Of a DNA stretch of 58,604 nucleotides, positions 45,962 through 55,870 are shown piece by piece (within the stretch, counting starts at the first letter, position 1; every line of letters starts with the position of its first letter). The translations under genes were made by a program, and so were the position numbers. The notes beneath the pieces were generated by a model. That model ran no database searches. It had not been told where the DNA came from and saw nothing but the letters and a program-made list of their open reading frames with translations. This stretch comes from Psychrobacter sp. 1044 (GTDB taxonomy: Bacteria > Pseudomonadota > Gammaproteobacteria > Pseudomonadales > Moraxellaceae): NCBI RefSeq assembly GCF_904846525.1, contig NZ_CAJHAZ010000018.1:1-58604 (forward strand). Reading direction: 5' to 3'.

Positions 45962-47314
45962 TTAGCCCTCCAGCTCAATGCGCGTCAAGTTATCACGCAA
46001 AATATCACCGAATTCATATTTGCCAGGAGATACGAAGGTGCATAATGCTAAATCTTCTTCGTCCAATTCGAGCACGCCCAAATCTACGGCGCTAATCATG
46101 TCTTCAACAATTAATGCACGTAGTAACTGTGTCGGCAGATAATCTTGCGGCATGACCTCTTCATAAACCCCGATAGGTACCATCGCTCGCGGTGAACCAT
46201 TACTCGTGGTCGTAAAGTTATATTTCTTATTACCAAAAAACTTAGAAATATAAATAGGCAGCTTAGAGAAGCGGTTGGTGCCGACACTTAGGAAATGGAA
46301 CGCTGGACGTTCACGCCCTTCAAGCAGCACACTGATTTGGTTATGAAAACGACCAAGATAAGCCGTATTGCCAAACACTTTGCGACCTGACAACACCGAA
46401 CCAGAAATAATACGGTTCTCGCCAGCCGCCAGCTGTCCTTTGGTCAGAGCAGCGATATCAGCACCGCGCTCAGTAGCCACCAAACGTGGCTTGGTGACCG
46501 CAGGACCTGCCAAACTAATGATACGGCGCGTATATAAGCGACCGCTGGTGAATAGCTTACCAATCGCAATCACGTCTTGATAGCCAATCGTCCATACGGT
46601 CACGCCGCGCATGATTGGATGCAAAAAGTGAATGTGCGTGCCAGCCAGACCAGCAGGATGCTTACCAGCAAAGCTATGATACTCAGTGACATTATTAGCC
46701 GCCGTTTTGGCAACTGGCGTCAACTGGGCATCACCATGATGGCAAACAAAGGTCTTGGGGCTGAGTGTCGATAAGACAGCAAGTCCGTCATTGAACGCTT
46801 GCAACTGATCGTTAATCAGCAGCATTGGGTCAAATGCTAATGGATTGGTATCCATAGCGGTGACAAAAATAGCATGAGGATGGGCACCGATTTCTGGCGC
46901 ACGGCTATAAGGGCGCGTGCGAAACGCGGTCCATTCGCCAGAGGCAAGCAGTTGGGTTTCAACAACTTCAGCGTCTAGGTCAGCAAGTTGCTGGGAGTCA
47001 TAGCGCTCGAAGTCTACTTCTTCACCGTTTGGGTCGACCGCAATCACAAGGCTCTCAAACACACGACGTTCACCGCGTTTAATCGCGACGACTTTACCAG
47101 CAGCAGGGGCAGTATAGATAACGCCAACTCGTTTTTTGTCTTCAAAAACGGGCTGACCCTTTGCTACGATATCACCTTCTTTGACATTCATCGTAGGCTT
47201 CATGCCCACATAATCATAGCCAATAACGGCGACATGTGTCGGTTGGTGCTCAGATATCTCGCGGGATGATTCACCGGTGATGGGCAAATCCAAACCTTTT
47301 TTGATGGTAATCAT
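45962..47314 (-). CDS. nqrA: Na+-NQR subunit A
   Basis: 450 residues, soluble cytoplasmic subunit that caps NqrB. Start [15 protein letters not shown], with a lipoyl-like N-terminal domain ([20 protein letters not shown]) typical of NqrA. First gene of the operon nqrABCDEF on the minus strand; the promoter must lie in the 1.09-kb space upstream. Confidence 0.98.
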   Translation of the reverse strand: MITIKKGLDLPITGESSREISEHQPTHVAVIGYDYVGMKPTMNVKEGDIVAKGQPVFEDKKRVGVIYTAPAAGKVVAIKRGERRVFESLVIAVDPNGEEVDFERYDSQQLADLDAEVVETQLLASGEWTAFRTRPYSRAPEIGAHPHAIFVTAMDTNPLAFDPMLLINDQLQAFNDGLAVLSTLSPKTFVCHHGDAQLTPVAKTAANNVTEYHSFAGKHPAGLAGTHIHFLHPIMRGVTVWTIGYQDVIAIGKLFTSGRLYTRRIISLAGPAVTKPRLVATERGADIAALTKGQLAAGENRIISGSVLSGRKVFGNTAYLGRFHNQISVLLEGRERPAFHFLSVGTNRFSKLPIYISKFFGNKKYNFTTTSNGSPRAMVPIGVYEEVMPQDYLPTQLLRALIVEDMISAVDLGVLELDEEDLALCTFVSPGKYEFGDILRDNLTRIELEG

Positions 47315-48405
47315 AAGCGAAAACTTAGTCCATAGTCTAAAACGATACCAGACGTCCTGTTTGGTATATCGGTAGCATGAACATCTGCGTCATTCAATAA
47401 AGCCCCCACGTCTCTCTTCCTATAGTAGGATAGTGACAAAGGATCTCTGAAAATAACGCATGATCATAACTACTAGTAAGAGTATTAACGCTGACCTTAG
47501 ACTCCTTAACAACACGTTAATGTCTTATTCGAATGACCAAAGTGGCGACTGGCTACCAAGGTGTATGTTAAAACCATCAAATCAAACGCAATCGTTCAAG
47601 CCTTTAGCGAAAATGATTGTGTAGAAAATAGCTCTATCATACGTTTCATTGAAAATTAAAGCTTGTAACACCAGCGCAATTGACTACCCTTATTGGTTTG
47701 GTATCTTGTTAATAGATACGCAATTAGATAAGAATGCAGCCAAAAGATGATCTATCGAAATAGATGATAAACTGGTTGATAGACAAACTAGCGAAGCCAT
47801 TATTAAGTAGATTTCACTCACATCAATAAGCGGCTATACAGCTAGTAATGACTGTTCTAAAATAGTTAGCTAGTGATAGAGAGACGATAGAGACTATAAA
47901 AAAGAAAGAAGCGTCATTAGAGTTTAGTGCTGTAGAGTAGACTGTTTAGAGGCCACCAGTTGAAATTTCTAATATAACCCTTCTTAGCAATATGTCAGCC
48001 AACATCAAAAAGATGCACTTAGCTGCTGCTCGACTCATCCTGACCGCTATGCGACACTAAGCCATAAATGACTTAATAAAAAGCGCAGCGCATGGTTACT
48101 ATCACATAGAAACAAATAAAAATTTACCTAGGATTATACGCTAAATTGACCTAAAATTGCCAGTCAGTAATTGAATTTATCTAATGTTGCCAGTGATTCA
48201 ATGTATTAAAACTTATGGTTATGATTGACAGTTTTTTTATGGTCACTTCTATCTATCGAAGCAGCTTTTGGGTCTATCATGGATAGCTTTTGACTCGTCT
48301 ATATATTAAGTCATTTTTGACTGATTTTTTTATGCGTGTTTAGAGGGTATTGAACGTTCAATACACCCTGATTTTGAATTTACTTTTCTAAATATATTTA
48401 TTGTT
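47315..48405. other. 1.09-kb gene-free region between nqrA and hisA
   Basis: No open frame longer than about 60 codons with coding character on either strand. It holds the divergent promoters of nqrA and hisA. Features seen are a 16-bp palindrome (48347-48362), a short hairpin followed by seven T residues (48309-48332), and a TTGACA at 48226-48231 with a poor -10. It could hide a small RNA; nothing supports one firmly. Confidence 0.55.
48344..48368. promoter_or_regulatory. Palindrome upstream of hisA (possible operator)
   Basis: Perfect 16-bp palindrome TATTGAACGTTCAATA (48347-48362), extended to GGG...CCC with one extra base. It is 58 bases before the hisA ATG. As RNA it would form a hairpin but no T run follows, so an operator for a dimeric regulator is the more likely reading. 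Confidence 0.5.
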
Positions 48406-48426
48406 GTGCTTTATAAGGAATGCTAT

Positions 48427-49164
48427 ATGTGTGCTGTGCCTGTCATTATCCCGGCTATTGATTTAAAAGATGGTAAATGTGTCCGCTTAAAACAAGGCCG
48501 TATGGAGGATGATACGGTTTTTTCTAATGATCCAGTGGCCATGGCAGCACGCTGGGTAGAGGAAGGTGCACGTCGACTGCATTTGGTTGATTTGAATGGG
48601 GCATTTGACGGCGTACCCGTTCATAGACAAGTGGTGAATGACATTACCAAAGCGTATCCGAATCTGCCTATTCAGTTGGGCGGCGGTGTGCGCAATATGA
48701 ACACCATTGAGCAATATATTACGGCTGGTTTGACTTATATCATCATTGGTACAAAAGCGGTCGAAGATCCTAGCTTTGTGACTGAGGCTTGCCGCGAATT
48801 TCCGGGTCATATCATTGTAGGCATCGATGCAAAAGACGGCATGGTAGCAACCCATGGTTGGGCAAATGTGACCGATACCAAGGCGACTGAGCTTGCGAAG
48901 CGCTTTGCAGATGTCGGCGTATCGTCGATTGTCTACACCGATATCAACCGCGATGGCATGATGCAAGGCGTCAACGTTGAACAAACTGTCAATTTAGCAC
49001 GTGAAGGCGGCTTGCCTGTGATTGCCTCAGGCGGCGTGACCAATATGAAAGATATCGAACTGCTGAAACCTTATGGCGATTGTATTGAAGGTATCATTAC
49101 TGGTCGCGCAATCTATGAAGGCACGTTAAACTTGGGCGAGGCACAAGTTTATTTAGACAGTTAA
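48427..49164 (+). CDS. hisA: Phosphoribosylformimino-5-aminoimidazole carboxamide ribotide isomerase HisA
   Basis: TIM-barrel isomerase of histidine synthesis (ProFAR to PRFAR). The first catalytic Asp is in [15 protein letters not shown], the second in [13 protein letters not shown]; phosphate-binding IQLGGGVRN and VIASGGVTN are present. ATG 48427 has AAGGA eight bases upstream, giving 245 residues; the open frame starts seven codons earlier at TTG 48406. hisF, often next to hisA, is absent; a mechanosensitive channel follows. Confidence 0.97.
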   Translation: MCAVPVIIPAIDLKDGKCVRLKQGRMEDDTVFSNDPVAMAARWVEEGARRLHLVDLNGAFDGVPVHRQVVNDITKAYPNLPIQLGGGVRNMNTIEQYITAGLTYIIIGTKAVEDPSFVTEACREFPGHIIVGIDAKDGMVATHGWANVTDTKATELAKRFADVGVSSIVYTDINRDGMMQGVNVEQTVNLAREGGLPVIASGGVTNMKDIELLKPYGDCIEGIITGRAIYEGTLNLGEAQVYLDS

Positions 49165-49227
49165 TGATTATTGAACATTTAATAAAGAAAGATGAGTACG
49201 AAAATCTATAAAAAGCAAAGGATGCTT

Positions 49228-50868
49228 ATGAACACTGACTTTGACCGCTCAACGATGCGCGATTTTATAAAAGCGTGCGGTCAAATGCTGTTGTTACTAA
49301 GCATCCTTTTTGCCTTTCCAGTGTATGCGGATGGTGAAGAGGTGACGGGTATCACCACTGCATTGGGGATAGATACAGCAGAAAATCCGGCAGCTGACAA
49401 ACCTTTACTTGATGCGACATCAGAAGAGGAAGCTTCAGCATCTCCAGTGGTCATACCTGAACCAGCACCACCGCCCATAATCAGTGGTGAGAGCACCAAT
49501 AATGCGCAAATCGAAACCACTCCTACTCCGCAGAAAGACAATGACATTCGTCAACGTATTCAGGGTATTTTTTCTGAAATAGAAGGTCTGCAGGCTGTCA
49601 ATGTCAGCGTTACGCAAGGTGTTGTCACCTTAACCGGAGAGACGCCGAACGAGAAAAAAGCGCAACAAGCCATCAATTTGACCAACCGTCTGACAGATGT
49701 GGTCACCGTCGAAGATCGGATTGATCGCACCCTTGATGTTCAAGACAATGTCACTACCGTTTATCAAGGTCTTAAAGCACAAGCCAAAAATCTGGTCAAA
49801 GCCTTGCCGCTCCTATTGGTCGGCATTGTCCTATTTGCATTGGTGACATGGTTTGGTAGTTGGCTGTCTAATCGCAAAAAAATGTGGCAACGGCTCACGC
49901 CCAATCCGTTTGTCGCCGAATTGCTGTCACAAACCGTTAAAGTCATTTTTATTATTTTCGGTTTGATTCTTGCACTGAGTTTGATAGGCGCCGAAACCAT
50001 CTTAGGCACTTTGCTTGGCGGTGCAGGCGTTATCGGTATTGCCGTTGGTTTTGCGGTCAAAGACACTATTGAGAATTACATTGCCTCGCTCATGCTCAGT
50101 ATTCGCCAACCATTTCGCGCACGTGATCATATTTTGATTAATAATCAAGAGGGGATTGTAGTACGGCTAACCTCACGTGCGACTATTCTGATGACTTTAG
50201 ATGGCAACCAGTTGCGCATTCCCAATGCTGAAGTGTTTAAAGCAACGATTTTAAATTACACCAAAAATCCAGAACGTCGATTTACCTTTGAGTTAGGCGT
50301 TGATGCCAATGATGATCCATTAGCGGCTATCAAAGTCGGACTGGATGCGATACATACGTTAGCATTCGTTTTAGATGAGCCAAAAGCAGTGGCTGTCATT
50401 ACCAATGTTGGCGACTCTAATATCATTTTAGAATTTCAAATTTGGGTGGATCAATCAGATACGGATTTCTCAAAAGCACGCAGTATTGCCATTCGTGAGA
50501 CCAAGCATGCGTTAGAAAATGAAGGCTTCAGCTTGCCTGAACCGATTTATCGTTTGCGTTTTAATAGTAACTTAGAAAAAGCGTTTGAGCATATGCAGGA
50601 CAGTAACGCCAGCAGTGCTAATACTAATATGACAATTACGCCAATCACGCCCAAAGTGACCGATAAAAACCAGAATGAAGATAATAGCGTTGATGATAAG
50701 GACAAAAAACAAGCAAAGGCTCGTGCCAAATTGATTTTACAAGGTCGCAATGCTGATGAGGTGCTTAACGCCCGTCCTGACGACAAACTCATGGAAAAAG
50801 TTGAACAGGAAATTGCAGAAAGCTCTGACGAGACTGATTTACTGAATAATAATAGCCCGCAAGAATAA
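49228..50868 (+). CDS. BON-domain MscS-family mechanosensitive channel
   Basis: About 546 residues. Signal peptide (hydrophobic LLLLSILFAFPVYADG), a Pro/Thr-rich linker, a BON domain (about 100-165, with LQAVNVSVTQGVVTLTGETP), then three membrane helices of an MscS channel, with the pore helix GGAGVIGIAVGFAVKDTIEN and the beta domain around RATILMTLDGNQLRIPNAEV, and an acidic disordered C-terminus. MscS channels release solutes in hypo-osmotic shock; BON domains bind membranes or peptidoglycan. ATG 49228 has AAGGA five bases upstream; the frame opens at 49192. Confidence 0.88.
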   Translation: MNTDFDRSTMRDFIKACGQMLLLLSILFAFPVYADGEEVTGITTALGIDTAENPAADKPLLDATSEEEASASPVVIPEPAPPPIISGESTNNAQIETTPTPQKDNDIRQRIQGIFSEIEGLQAVNVSVTQGVVTLTGETPNEKKAQQAINLTNRLTDVVTVEDRIDRTLDVQDNVTTVYQGLKAQAKNLVKALPLLLVGIVLFALVTWFGSWLSNRKKMWQRLTPNPFVAELLSQTVKVIFIIFGLILALSLIGAETILGTLLGGAGVIGIAVGFAVKDTIENYIASLMLSIRQPFRARDHILINNQEGIVVRLTSRATILMTLDGNQLRIPNAEVFKATILNYTKNPERRFTFELGVDANDDPLAAIKVGLDAIHTLAFVLDEPKAVAVITNVGDSNIILEFQIWVDQSDTDFSKARSIAIRETKHALENEGFSLPEPIYRLRFNSNLEKAFEHMQDSNASSANTNMTITPITPKVTDKNQNEDNSVDDKDKKQAKARAKLILQGRNADEVLNARPDDKLMEKVEQEIAESSDETDLLNNNSPQE

Positions 50869-50951
50869 TTTGCAAAAACCTGCCAAAAACTAGGCATAAA
50901 AAATGCAACGAAACGTATATCTGATTATCATTCAAATACGAGACATTTTTT

Positions 50952-51254
50952 ATGCAAATGAAACACTTGATTATATTCGCCCTAGTGGGCATGGTTGCGT
51001 TACTAGGTTTCAACCTCATTAATGGCAATCAACGTGATAAAAATAGAGAGATAGTCATAAGTGACGCAGGATCTGAGCAATCTCCCGATACAGCGTTACC
51101 AAATACGGATGATGTAGAAAGTGGCTCAGCAGATGTCGCAAGCCAGCCACTTGGCAAACAGCCTAAAGCCATTCTCGATAATGCTACCGCGAAAATAGAT
51201 CAGGCTCAGGAAGCAGACAAGGAACGTCTAGACCAGATGAGTAATGCGCAATAA
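50952..51254 (+). CDS. Small membrane-anchored protein of unknown function
   Basis: 100 residues: one N-terminal membrane helix (about 5-22) and an acidic, Gln/Ala-rich, probably disordered remainder. ATG 50952 lacks a strong Shine-Dalgarno. It follows the MscS gene by 83 bases and ends at a terminator, so it may be cotranscribed with the channel. Family not recognised. Confidence 0.6.
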   Translation: MQMKHLIIFALVGMVALLGFNLINGNQRDKNREIVISDAGSEQSPDTALPNTDDVESGSADVASQPLGKQPKAILDNATAKIDQAQEADKERLDQMSNAQ

Positions 51255-51287
51255 TGATTTAAGTAGTCGTTATAAAATACCACGCAC

Positions 51288-51318
51288 AAAAAAGGCCAAC
51301 GATGACGTTGGCCTTTTT
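51288..51318. terminator. Bidirectional terminator between the small anchored gene and rnr
   Basis: AAAAAAGGCCAACG-ATGA-CGTTGGCCTTTTT, symmetrical, between convergent genes. Confidence 0.9.
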
Positions 51319-51341
51319 ATTATTCGAAGCGTTTGCTAACA

Positions 51342-53636
51342 CTAGCTTTTCTTACTTGCGCCTTTACTACGGCTGCCAGTCTTTTTAGCGGTGCTTCTTC
51401 TATCAGTACTTTTCTTATCAGTACTTTTTTTAGAAGGCGCGCTCTTCGTTTGATTCATTTCACTAGATTGCAATTTAGCTTTTAAATCAAAGTCAATTTG
51501 TAGCAGATCCATATTGACGCCAGCAACTTTCACTTTAACGCGATCGCCCAGTCCGAACAATGTCCCTTTGTCTTTACCAATCAGCTGTTGTTGCTGCTCA
51601 TCGTAAACAAAGAAGTCATCACCGACATTAGAGATGTGAACCAAACCATCGATATATAAGTCAGTCAGCGTGACAAACAAACCGAAGCTTGTAACTGTGG
51701 TGACCACACCTTCGAACTCTTCACCAACATGATCTTTCATATAGTGACACTTGAGCCAAGACTCTACATAGCGCGAGGCTTTTTCGGCACGGCGCTCGGT
51801 ATCTGAGGTTTGCGTGCCAGCAGCTTCGAGAGAAAAGTCCATCACTGGCTGCTGGGTATTGGTCACTTTTGCTTTGATGGCACGATGCAGCATTAAATCA
51901 GGGTAACGACGAATCGGCGAGGTGAAGTGGCTATATTCGTCATAAGCTAGCCCAAAGTGACCGATATTGTCAGGTGCATAGTTTGCTTGCATCATTGAGC
52001 GCAACAGCATGCTGTGGATACTAATCGCATCGGGTCTGTCTTTGGTGGCTTCAATAATACGCTGATAATCGGCTTGCGTTGGATTTTCTTCTGGGAAGCT
52101 TAAACCAAAGTTCTTTGCGTATTCGTGAATACGCATTGATTTTTCGCCATCAGGTTTGTCATGGTTACGATATAAGACAGGAAGCTCATGCTTGAGTGCA
52201 AAGTTCGCTGCACAAGTATTGGCCAGCAGCATACATTCTTCAATGAGTTTTTGAGCATCACCGCGAGTACGCGGTAGGATTGCTTCGATACCACCTTTCT
52301 CATTGAACTTAATGTAGGTCTCAACTGTTTCAAACTCCATTGCATGACGCTCTTCACGCTTTTTAAGCAGTAGCTCATACAATTGATGTAAGGTATCGAC
52401 AGATTTTTTGACGTCTTTATTACCCGTGAGTGAGGTAGGTACGCTCTTATCTTCTGGATTCTCAAGATAAGCGTTCACTTGATTATAGGTTAAACGTGCT
52501 TGTGAGTGCATGACAGCAGGATAGAACTCATAACCAGTCACTTTGCCTGCCCGCGATATTTTGATATCGGCGACCATACAAAGACGGTCACGGTCAGGAT
52601 TCAATGAACACAGACCATTAGAGAGTACTTCAGGCAACATTGGAATCACACGATGCGGGAAATATACGGACGTACCGCGCTCGTAGGCATCTTTATCAAG
52701 TGGCGAGTTTGGTGTGACGTAATAACTGACATCAGCAATCGCAACTAAGACACGATAGTTGCCACCAGAGCGTTTTTCGGCAAATACGGCATCATCAAAA
52801 TCACGTGCATCTTCACCATCGATAGTCACCAACGGCAAATCACGCAAATCTTTACGACCTTTTAAATCTTTTTCAGTCGGCTCTTGATAATCGTTGGCTT
52901 GCTTCAGTGCTGCTTCGCTAAAATCTGATGGGATGTCATAATTGAGTAAGGTGGTCTCAATAATCAGTTCGCGATCATTGTCGTCAGACAGTACTTCAGT
53001 GATTTTACCCGTCGCAAATTCATGCTGATTTGGCCAATCAATAACATCAACCTTAACAGGAGAGCCTTGCTTGGCATTCATCGCTTGTACATTTTCTTCA
53101 GTAACGGTAATGGGCTGGTGATTATTTGGACTACCAAGCTCGACACAGTAGCCATCTTCATCACGCGCTAATGTACCAATGAAGTTATTTTGGCGACGTT
53201 CAACGACATCAACGATACGTCCTTCTGTGCGCCCACGATTGTCTGTCGATGTACCGACTGCATCTACGGTGTCACCGTTGAAAACCCAGCGCATTTGCTT
53301 TTCATGCAAAAATAAATCTGGCATATCGCTTAATAATACAAAGCCAAAGCCTTTAGGATGTGCAGACACTGTACCCCTGACGACATCTTGTTTGGTCACC
53401 GTGCGATAGCGATAAGGACGACCGTCGCGGTTTACTTGTCCATCACGTGCCATCGCTTTTAGGCGATTGCCTAAAGCGTCAAACTGGTCTGGGTCATCAA
53501 TATTAAAGGCTTTTGCCAATTGTTGATGCGTGACTTCACCATGCTCATTAATCGTACTGAGTATCAGTTCGCGACTAGGGATAGGATTGTCATATCTTTT
53601 TGCCTCACTTGAGGCGTTTGGATCGTTCCAACTCAT
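51342..53636 (-). CDS. rnr: Ribonuclease R
   Basis: 764-residue 3'-5' exoribonuclease that degrades structured RNA and is important for RNA turnover in the cold. N-terminal winged-helix region (about 20-75), cold-shock domains (RGTVSAHPKGFGFV near 90), the RNB catalytic domain with IDGEDARDFDDAVF (about 273-286), HFTSPIRRYPDLMLHRAI, and the S1 domain FEGVVTTVTSFGLFVTL. The last 40 residues are a Lys/Ser/Thr-rich tail with repeated KKSTDKKSTDRRSTAKK, a typical RNase R basic tail. Single gene with a shared terminator. Confidence 0.97.
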   Translation of the reverse strand: MSWNDPNASSEAKRYDNPIPSRELILSTINEHGEVTHQQLAKAFNIDDPDQFDALGNRLKAMARDGQVNRDGRPYRYRTVTKQDVVRGTVSAHPKGFGFVLLSDMPDLFLHEKQMRWVFNGDTVDAVGTSTDNRGRTEGRIVDVVERRQNNFIGTLARDEDGYCVELGSPNNHQPITVTEENVQAMNAKQGSPVKVDVIDWPNQHEFATGKITEVLSDDNDRELIIETTLLNYDIPSDFSEAALKQANDYQEPTEKDLKGRKDLRDLPLVTIDGEDARDFDDAVFAEKRSGGNYRVLVAIADVSYYVTPNSPLDKDAYERGTSVYFPHRVIPMLPEVLSNGLCSLNPDRDRLCMVADIKISRAGKVTGYEFYPAVMHSQARLTYNQVNAYLENPEDKSVPTSLTGNKDVKKSVDTLHQLYELLLKKREERHAMEFETVETYIKFNEKGGIEAILPRTRGDAQKLIEECMLLANTCAANFALKHELPVLYRNHDKPDGEKSMRIHEYAKNFGLSFPEENPTQADYQRIIEATKDRPDAISIHSMLLRSMMQANYAPDNIGHFGLAYDEYSHFTSPIRRYPDLMLHRAIKAKVTNTQQPVMDFSLEAAGTQTSDTERRAEKASRYVESWLKCHYMKDHVGEEFEGVVTTVTSFGLFVTLTDLYIDGLVHISNVGDDFFVYDEQQQQLIGKDKGTLFGLGDRVKVKVAGVNMDLLQIDFDLKAKLQSSEMNQTKSAPSKKSTDKKSTDRRSTAKKTGSRSKGASKKS

Positions 53637-53777
53637 AAATTACCGTATCTATTTTTAAAATTATTAATAATGGCTATCTTAACACGAACGACGTTGCAAT
53701 ATCTTGCGTCAATTGTCTTAAGTGTATTTGGTAGCAGGAAGTGGCCACCTTTAATAGGCAACAACTATTAAAACAAA

Positions 53778-55022
53778 TCAAATGTCGATATCGACTGTAC
53801 TTGATCTATTTGTTATCTTTTTACTGTCTATCTCTTTCGACACTTCTAATACTGTTGTTTGATTAGACTTATCCAAGTATTTCTGAGCCTTATCGACTTC
53901 AGTGGTCAAAGTATTGACCGTCTGTTTCATGTTCTCTAGCGCTTCAATTTTATAATTGCTAATCATATCCATCGTATCATAGACGTTATTGAAAGCGTTT
54001 TGTAATTTATCAAGCTCAATGCTGCTACTGGTTGCTTGCTCATGGATTTCACCTGACTGGCGTTTTAGCATCGCTGAGGTCGATTCAATCAAGCTACTGG
54101 TGGTTTTATTTAAAGCAGTAATTTGATCAAGTACCAGTTTTTGATTGGTCATTGCTTGTGCAACCACGACCGCTGTCCGTAGTGCAGATACGGTGGTTGT
54201 GGTGGCTCGATCAACGCCTTTTATCAATTCTAAGTTATTGCGGCGAATGGTATCGAGCGCTAAATAGCCTTGCACGTTCACGGCTAACTGAGTTAAAAAG
54301 TCGGTGTTTTTTTGACGCACATAAAACAACATCTCTTCTTTAATAATGCGTGCTTTTTCTGGGTCGGTCGCTTCTATCGCATAAACCTTTTGTTCTAACT
54401 GCTCATCAATCTTTTTGCCGACATAAACGTATTGGCGTATGGATTGCATCAGCTCCCACATATTGACTTTTTCTTGCTCAATCATCGCATTGTCTTTGAG
54501 CAGCTCATCCTTACCATTATATAGACTGGTAACCACCGCATTAATATGCGACTGTGCAGATTCGTATTGACGGAAGTAATCCTGTACTTTATTGCCAAAT
54601 GGGATGAGACCGAATAACTTACGCGAGCTGGTCAGCTCTTTTTTACTGGGATCTAAATCTTCGACGATGCCGCGCAACTCAGTCAATGACTTGGCGATAG
54701 GGGAATTATCAAACAAGCTGTCATTGAGGCTTTTGGCGGGTAAATCGAGCATACGATTAGACACTTGGGCTGATTCACGAATCTCTTTAGTACCGAGATT
54801 ATGAATCGATTGCACATTTTGCTGAAATTCAGCGCTGTGCACAGAATTATTAATCACATGATCAACAAAGGCATCGACCTTGGCATCAAGCTCGGGGATT
54901 TGGCTGTCATCCAATTTGACCATTTGATCTGCTTCGCTTTTTTGTATTTCTCTCACAGGTTCAGGCGCGGTTAGAGAAATACTTGGCGTCGTTGCGTTTT
55001 CTGGTGGGGTCAATTCTTGCAT
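53778..55022 (-). CDS. Toxic anion resistance protein, TelA family
   Basis: About 414 residues, largely helical and coiled coil, with the TelA-family segments KSLTELRGIVEDLDPSKK, LFGLIPFGNKVQDYFRQYES and REIQKSEADQMVKLDD. The family is linked to tellurite and other anion stress, often through genetic association with Ter systems; its mechanism is not known. No ter genes are nearby. ATG 55022 has AAGGAA six bases upstream; the frame continues to TTG 55064 but without a ribosome site. Confidence 0.88.
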   Translation of the reverse strand: MQELTPPENATTPSISLTAPEPVREIQKSEADQMVKLDDSQIPELDAKVDAFVDHVINNSVHSAEFQQNVQSIHNLGTKEIRESAQVSNRMLDLPAKSLNDSLFDNSPIAKSLTELRGIVEDLDPSKKELTSSRKLFGLIPFGNKVQDYFRQYESAQSHINAVVTSLYNGKDELLKDNAMIEQEKVNMWELMQSIRQYVYVGKKIDEQLEQKVYAIEATDPEKARIIKEEMLFYVRQKNTDFLTQLAVNVQGYLALDTIRRNNLELIKGVDRATTTTVSALRTAVVVAQAMTNQKLVLDQITALNKTTSSLIESTSAMLKRQSGEIHEQATSSSIELDKLQNAFNNVYDTMDMISNYKIEALENMKQTVNTLTTEVDKAQKYLDKSNQTTVLEVSKEIDSKKITNRSSTVDIDI

Positions 55023-55343
55023 GAAATTTCCTTCAATATTGGATAAAAGTAGTGTTTTTGTCAACGACTCTGATGGCCGTGATATACGTTATTTTTATAC
55101 ACTTACTAGAAATTTTTAATAAATGCTGATTAGCAAATATAAAATAGACCTTTAGATTACCGCGTAATCAAATGGTTGAGAAGGTAGGTTTTGTAAAATA
55201 GAGTCAGCCAATTATATCTGACTAAACATATTTAAAAGAGATATGTATCTATGTACACAATAAAAAACCATCAATATCCCGCAGTATATTGATGGTTAAG
55301 GTTATACATATCTATATTGACTAACAGCCATCTAATAAACAGA
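55023..55343. other. Intergenic region between TelA-family gene and infC
   Basis: 321 bases without a gene, holding the infC terminator (55262-55297). The genes rpmI and rplT, usually next to infC, are not here. Confidence 0.7.
55262..55297 (-). terminator. Terminator after infC
   Basis: Stem AACCATCAATAT / ATATTGATGGTT (12 bp) around an 8-base loop, with six T residues after it on the minus strand. Confidence 0.88.
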
Positions 55344-55865
55344 TTACTTTTTCTTAGTTGGCCCAAGCAGCATACCCATCTGACGACCTTCCATCTTAGG
55401 ATATTGCTCAACGTTAGCAATCTCAGCAGTATCTTCGATAATACGATCTAGCTGCTTGCGACCAATCTCTTGGTGCGCCATTTCACGGCCACGAAAGCGA
55501 ATACTGATTTTAACTTTGTCTTGGTCTTCCAAAAAGCTGACGATTTTTTTCAGTTTAACCTGATAATCAGCTTCTTCAGTACTAGGACGCAGCTTCATCT
55601 CTTTTAGCTGAGTTTGCTTTTGGTTCTTTTTAGCTTCTTTCGCCTTTTGCTTTTGATCATAGAGGAAATGCTTATAATCCATGATTTTGCATACTGGCGG
55701 TTTGGCTTCAGGAACCAATTCGACCAAATCTAGACTGTCTTCACGTGCCGCTTTCATCGCGGTTTCGATATCGACCACGCCCATCTGTTCGCCGTCTTCT
55801 TTAACGAGACGGACTTCTTTGGCTGTGATATCTTCGTTGATGTTCAAACGGTTTGACTGTTTAAT
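55344..55865 (-). CDS. infC: Translation initiation factor IF-3
   Basis: IF-3 binds the 30S subunit, prevents premature joining of 50S and checks the start codon. About 173 residues: N-terminal domain ([36 protein letters not shown]), Lys-rich linker, and C-terminal domain ([20 protein letters not shown]). The start is an ATT codon at 55865-55863, preceded by AGGAG at eight bases and giving [14 protein letters not shown] (initiator Met); there is no ATG near the N-terminus and the alternative is TTG 55847. IF-3 genes classically start at AUU, which lets IF-3 repress its own synthesis. The thrS stop is five bases upstream. Confidence 0.95.
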   Translation of the reverse strand: MKQSNRLNINEDITAKEVRLVKEDGEQMGVVDIETAMKAAREDSLDLVELVPEAKPPVCKIMDYKHFLYDQKQKAKEAKKNQKQTQLKEMKLRPSTEEADYQVKLKKIVSFLEDQDKVKISIRFRGREMAHQEIGRKQLDRIIEDTAEIANVEQYPKMEGRQMGMLLGPTKKK

Positions 55866-55870
55866 AGGTA

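Noticed and set aside
48226..48332. Possible small RNA upstream of hisA
   Set aside because: The TTGACA has no acceptable -10 and the terminator-like stem is only 5 bp; kept only as a speculation within the gene-free region.
48487..48984. 165-codon open frame antisense to hisA
   Set aside because: hisA is unmistakable; the antisense product has no domain and no start signal.
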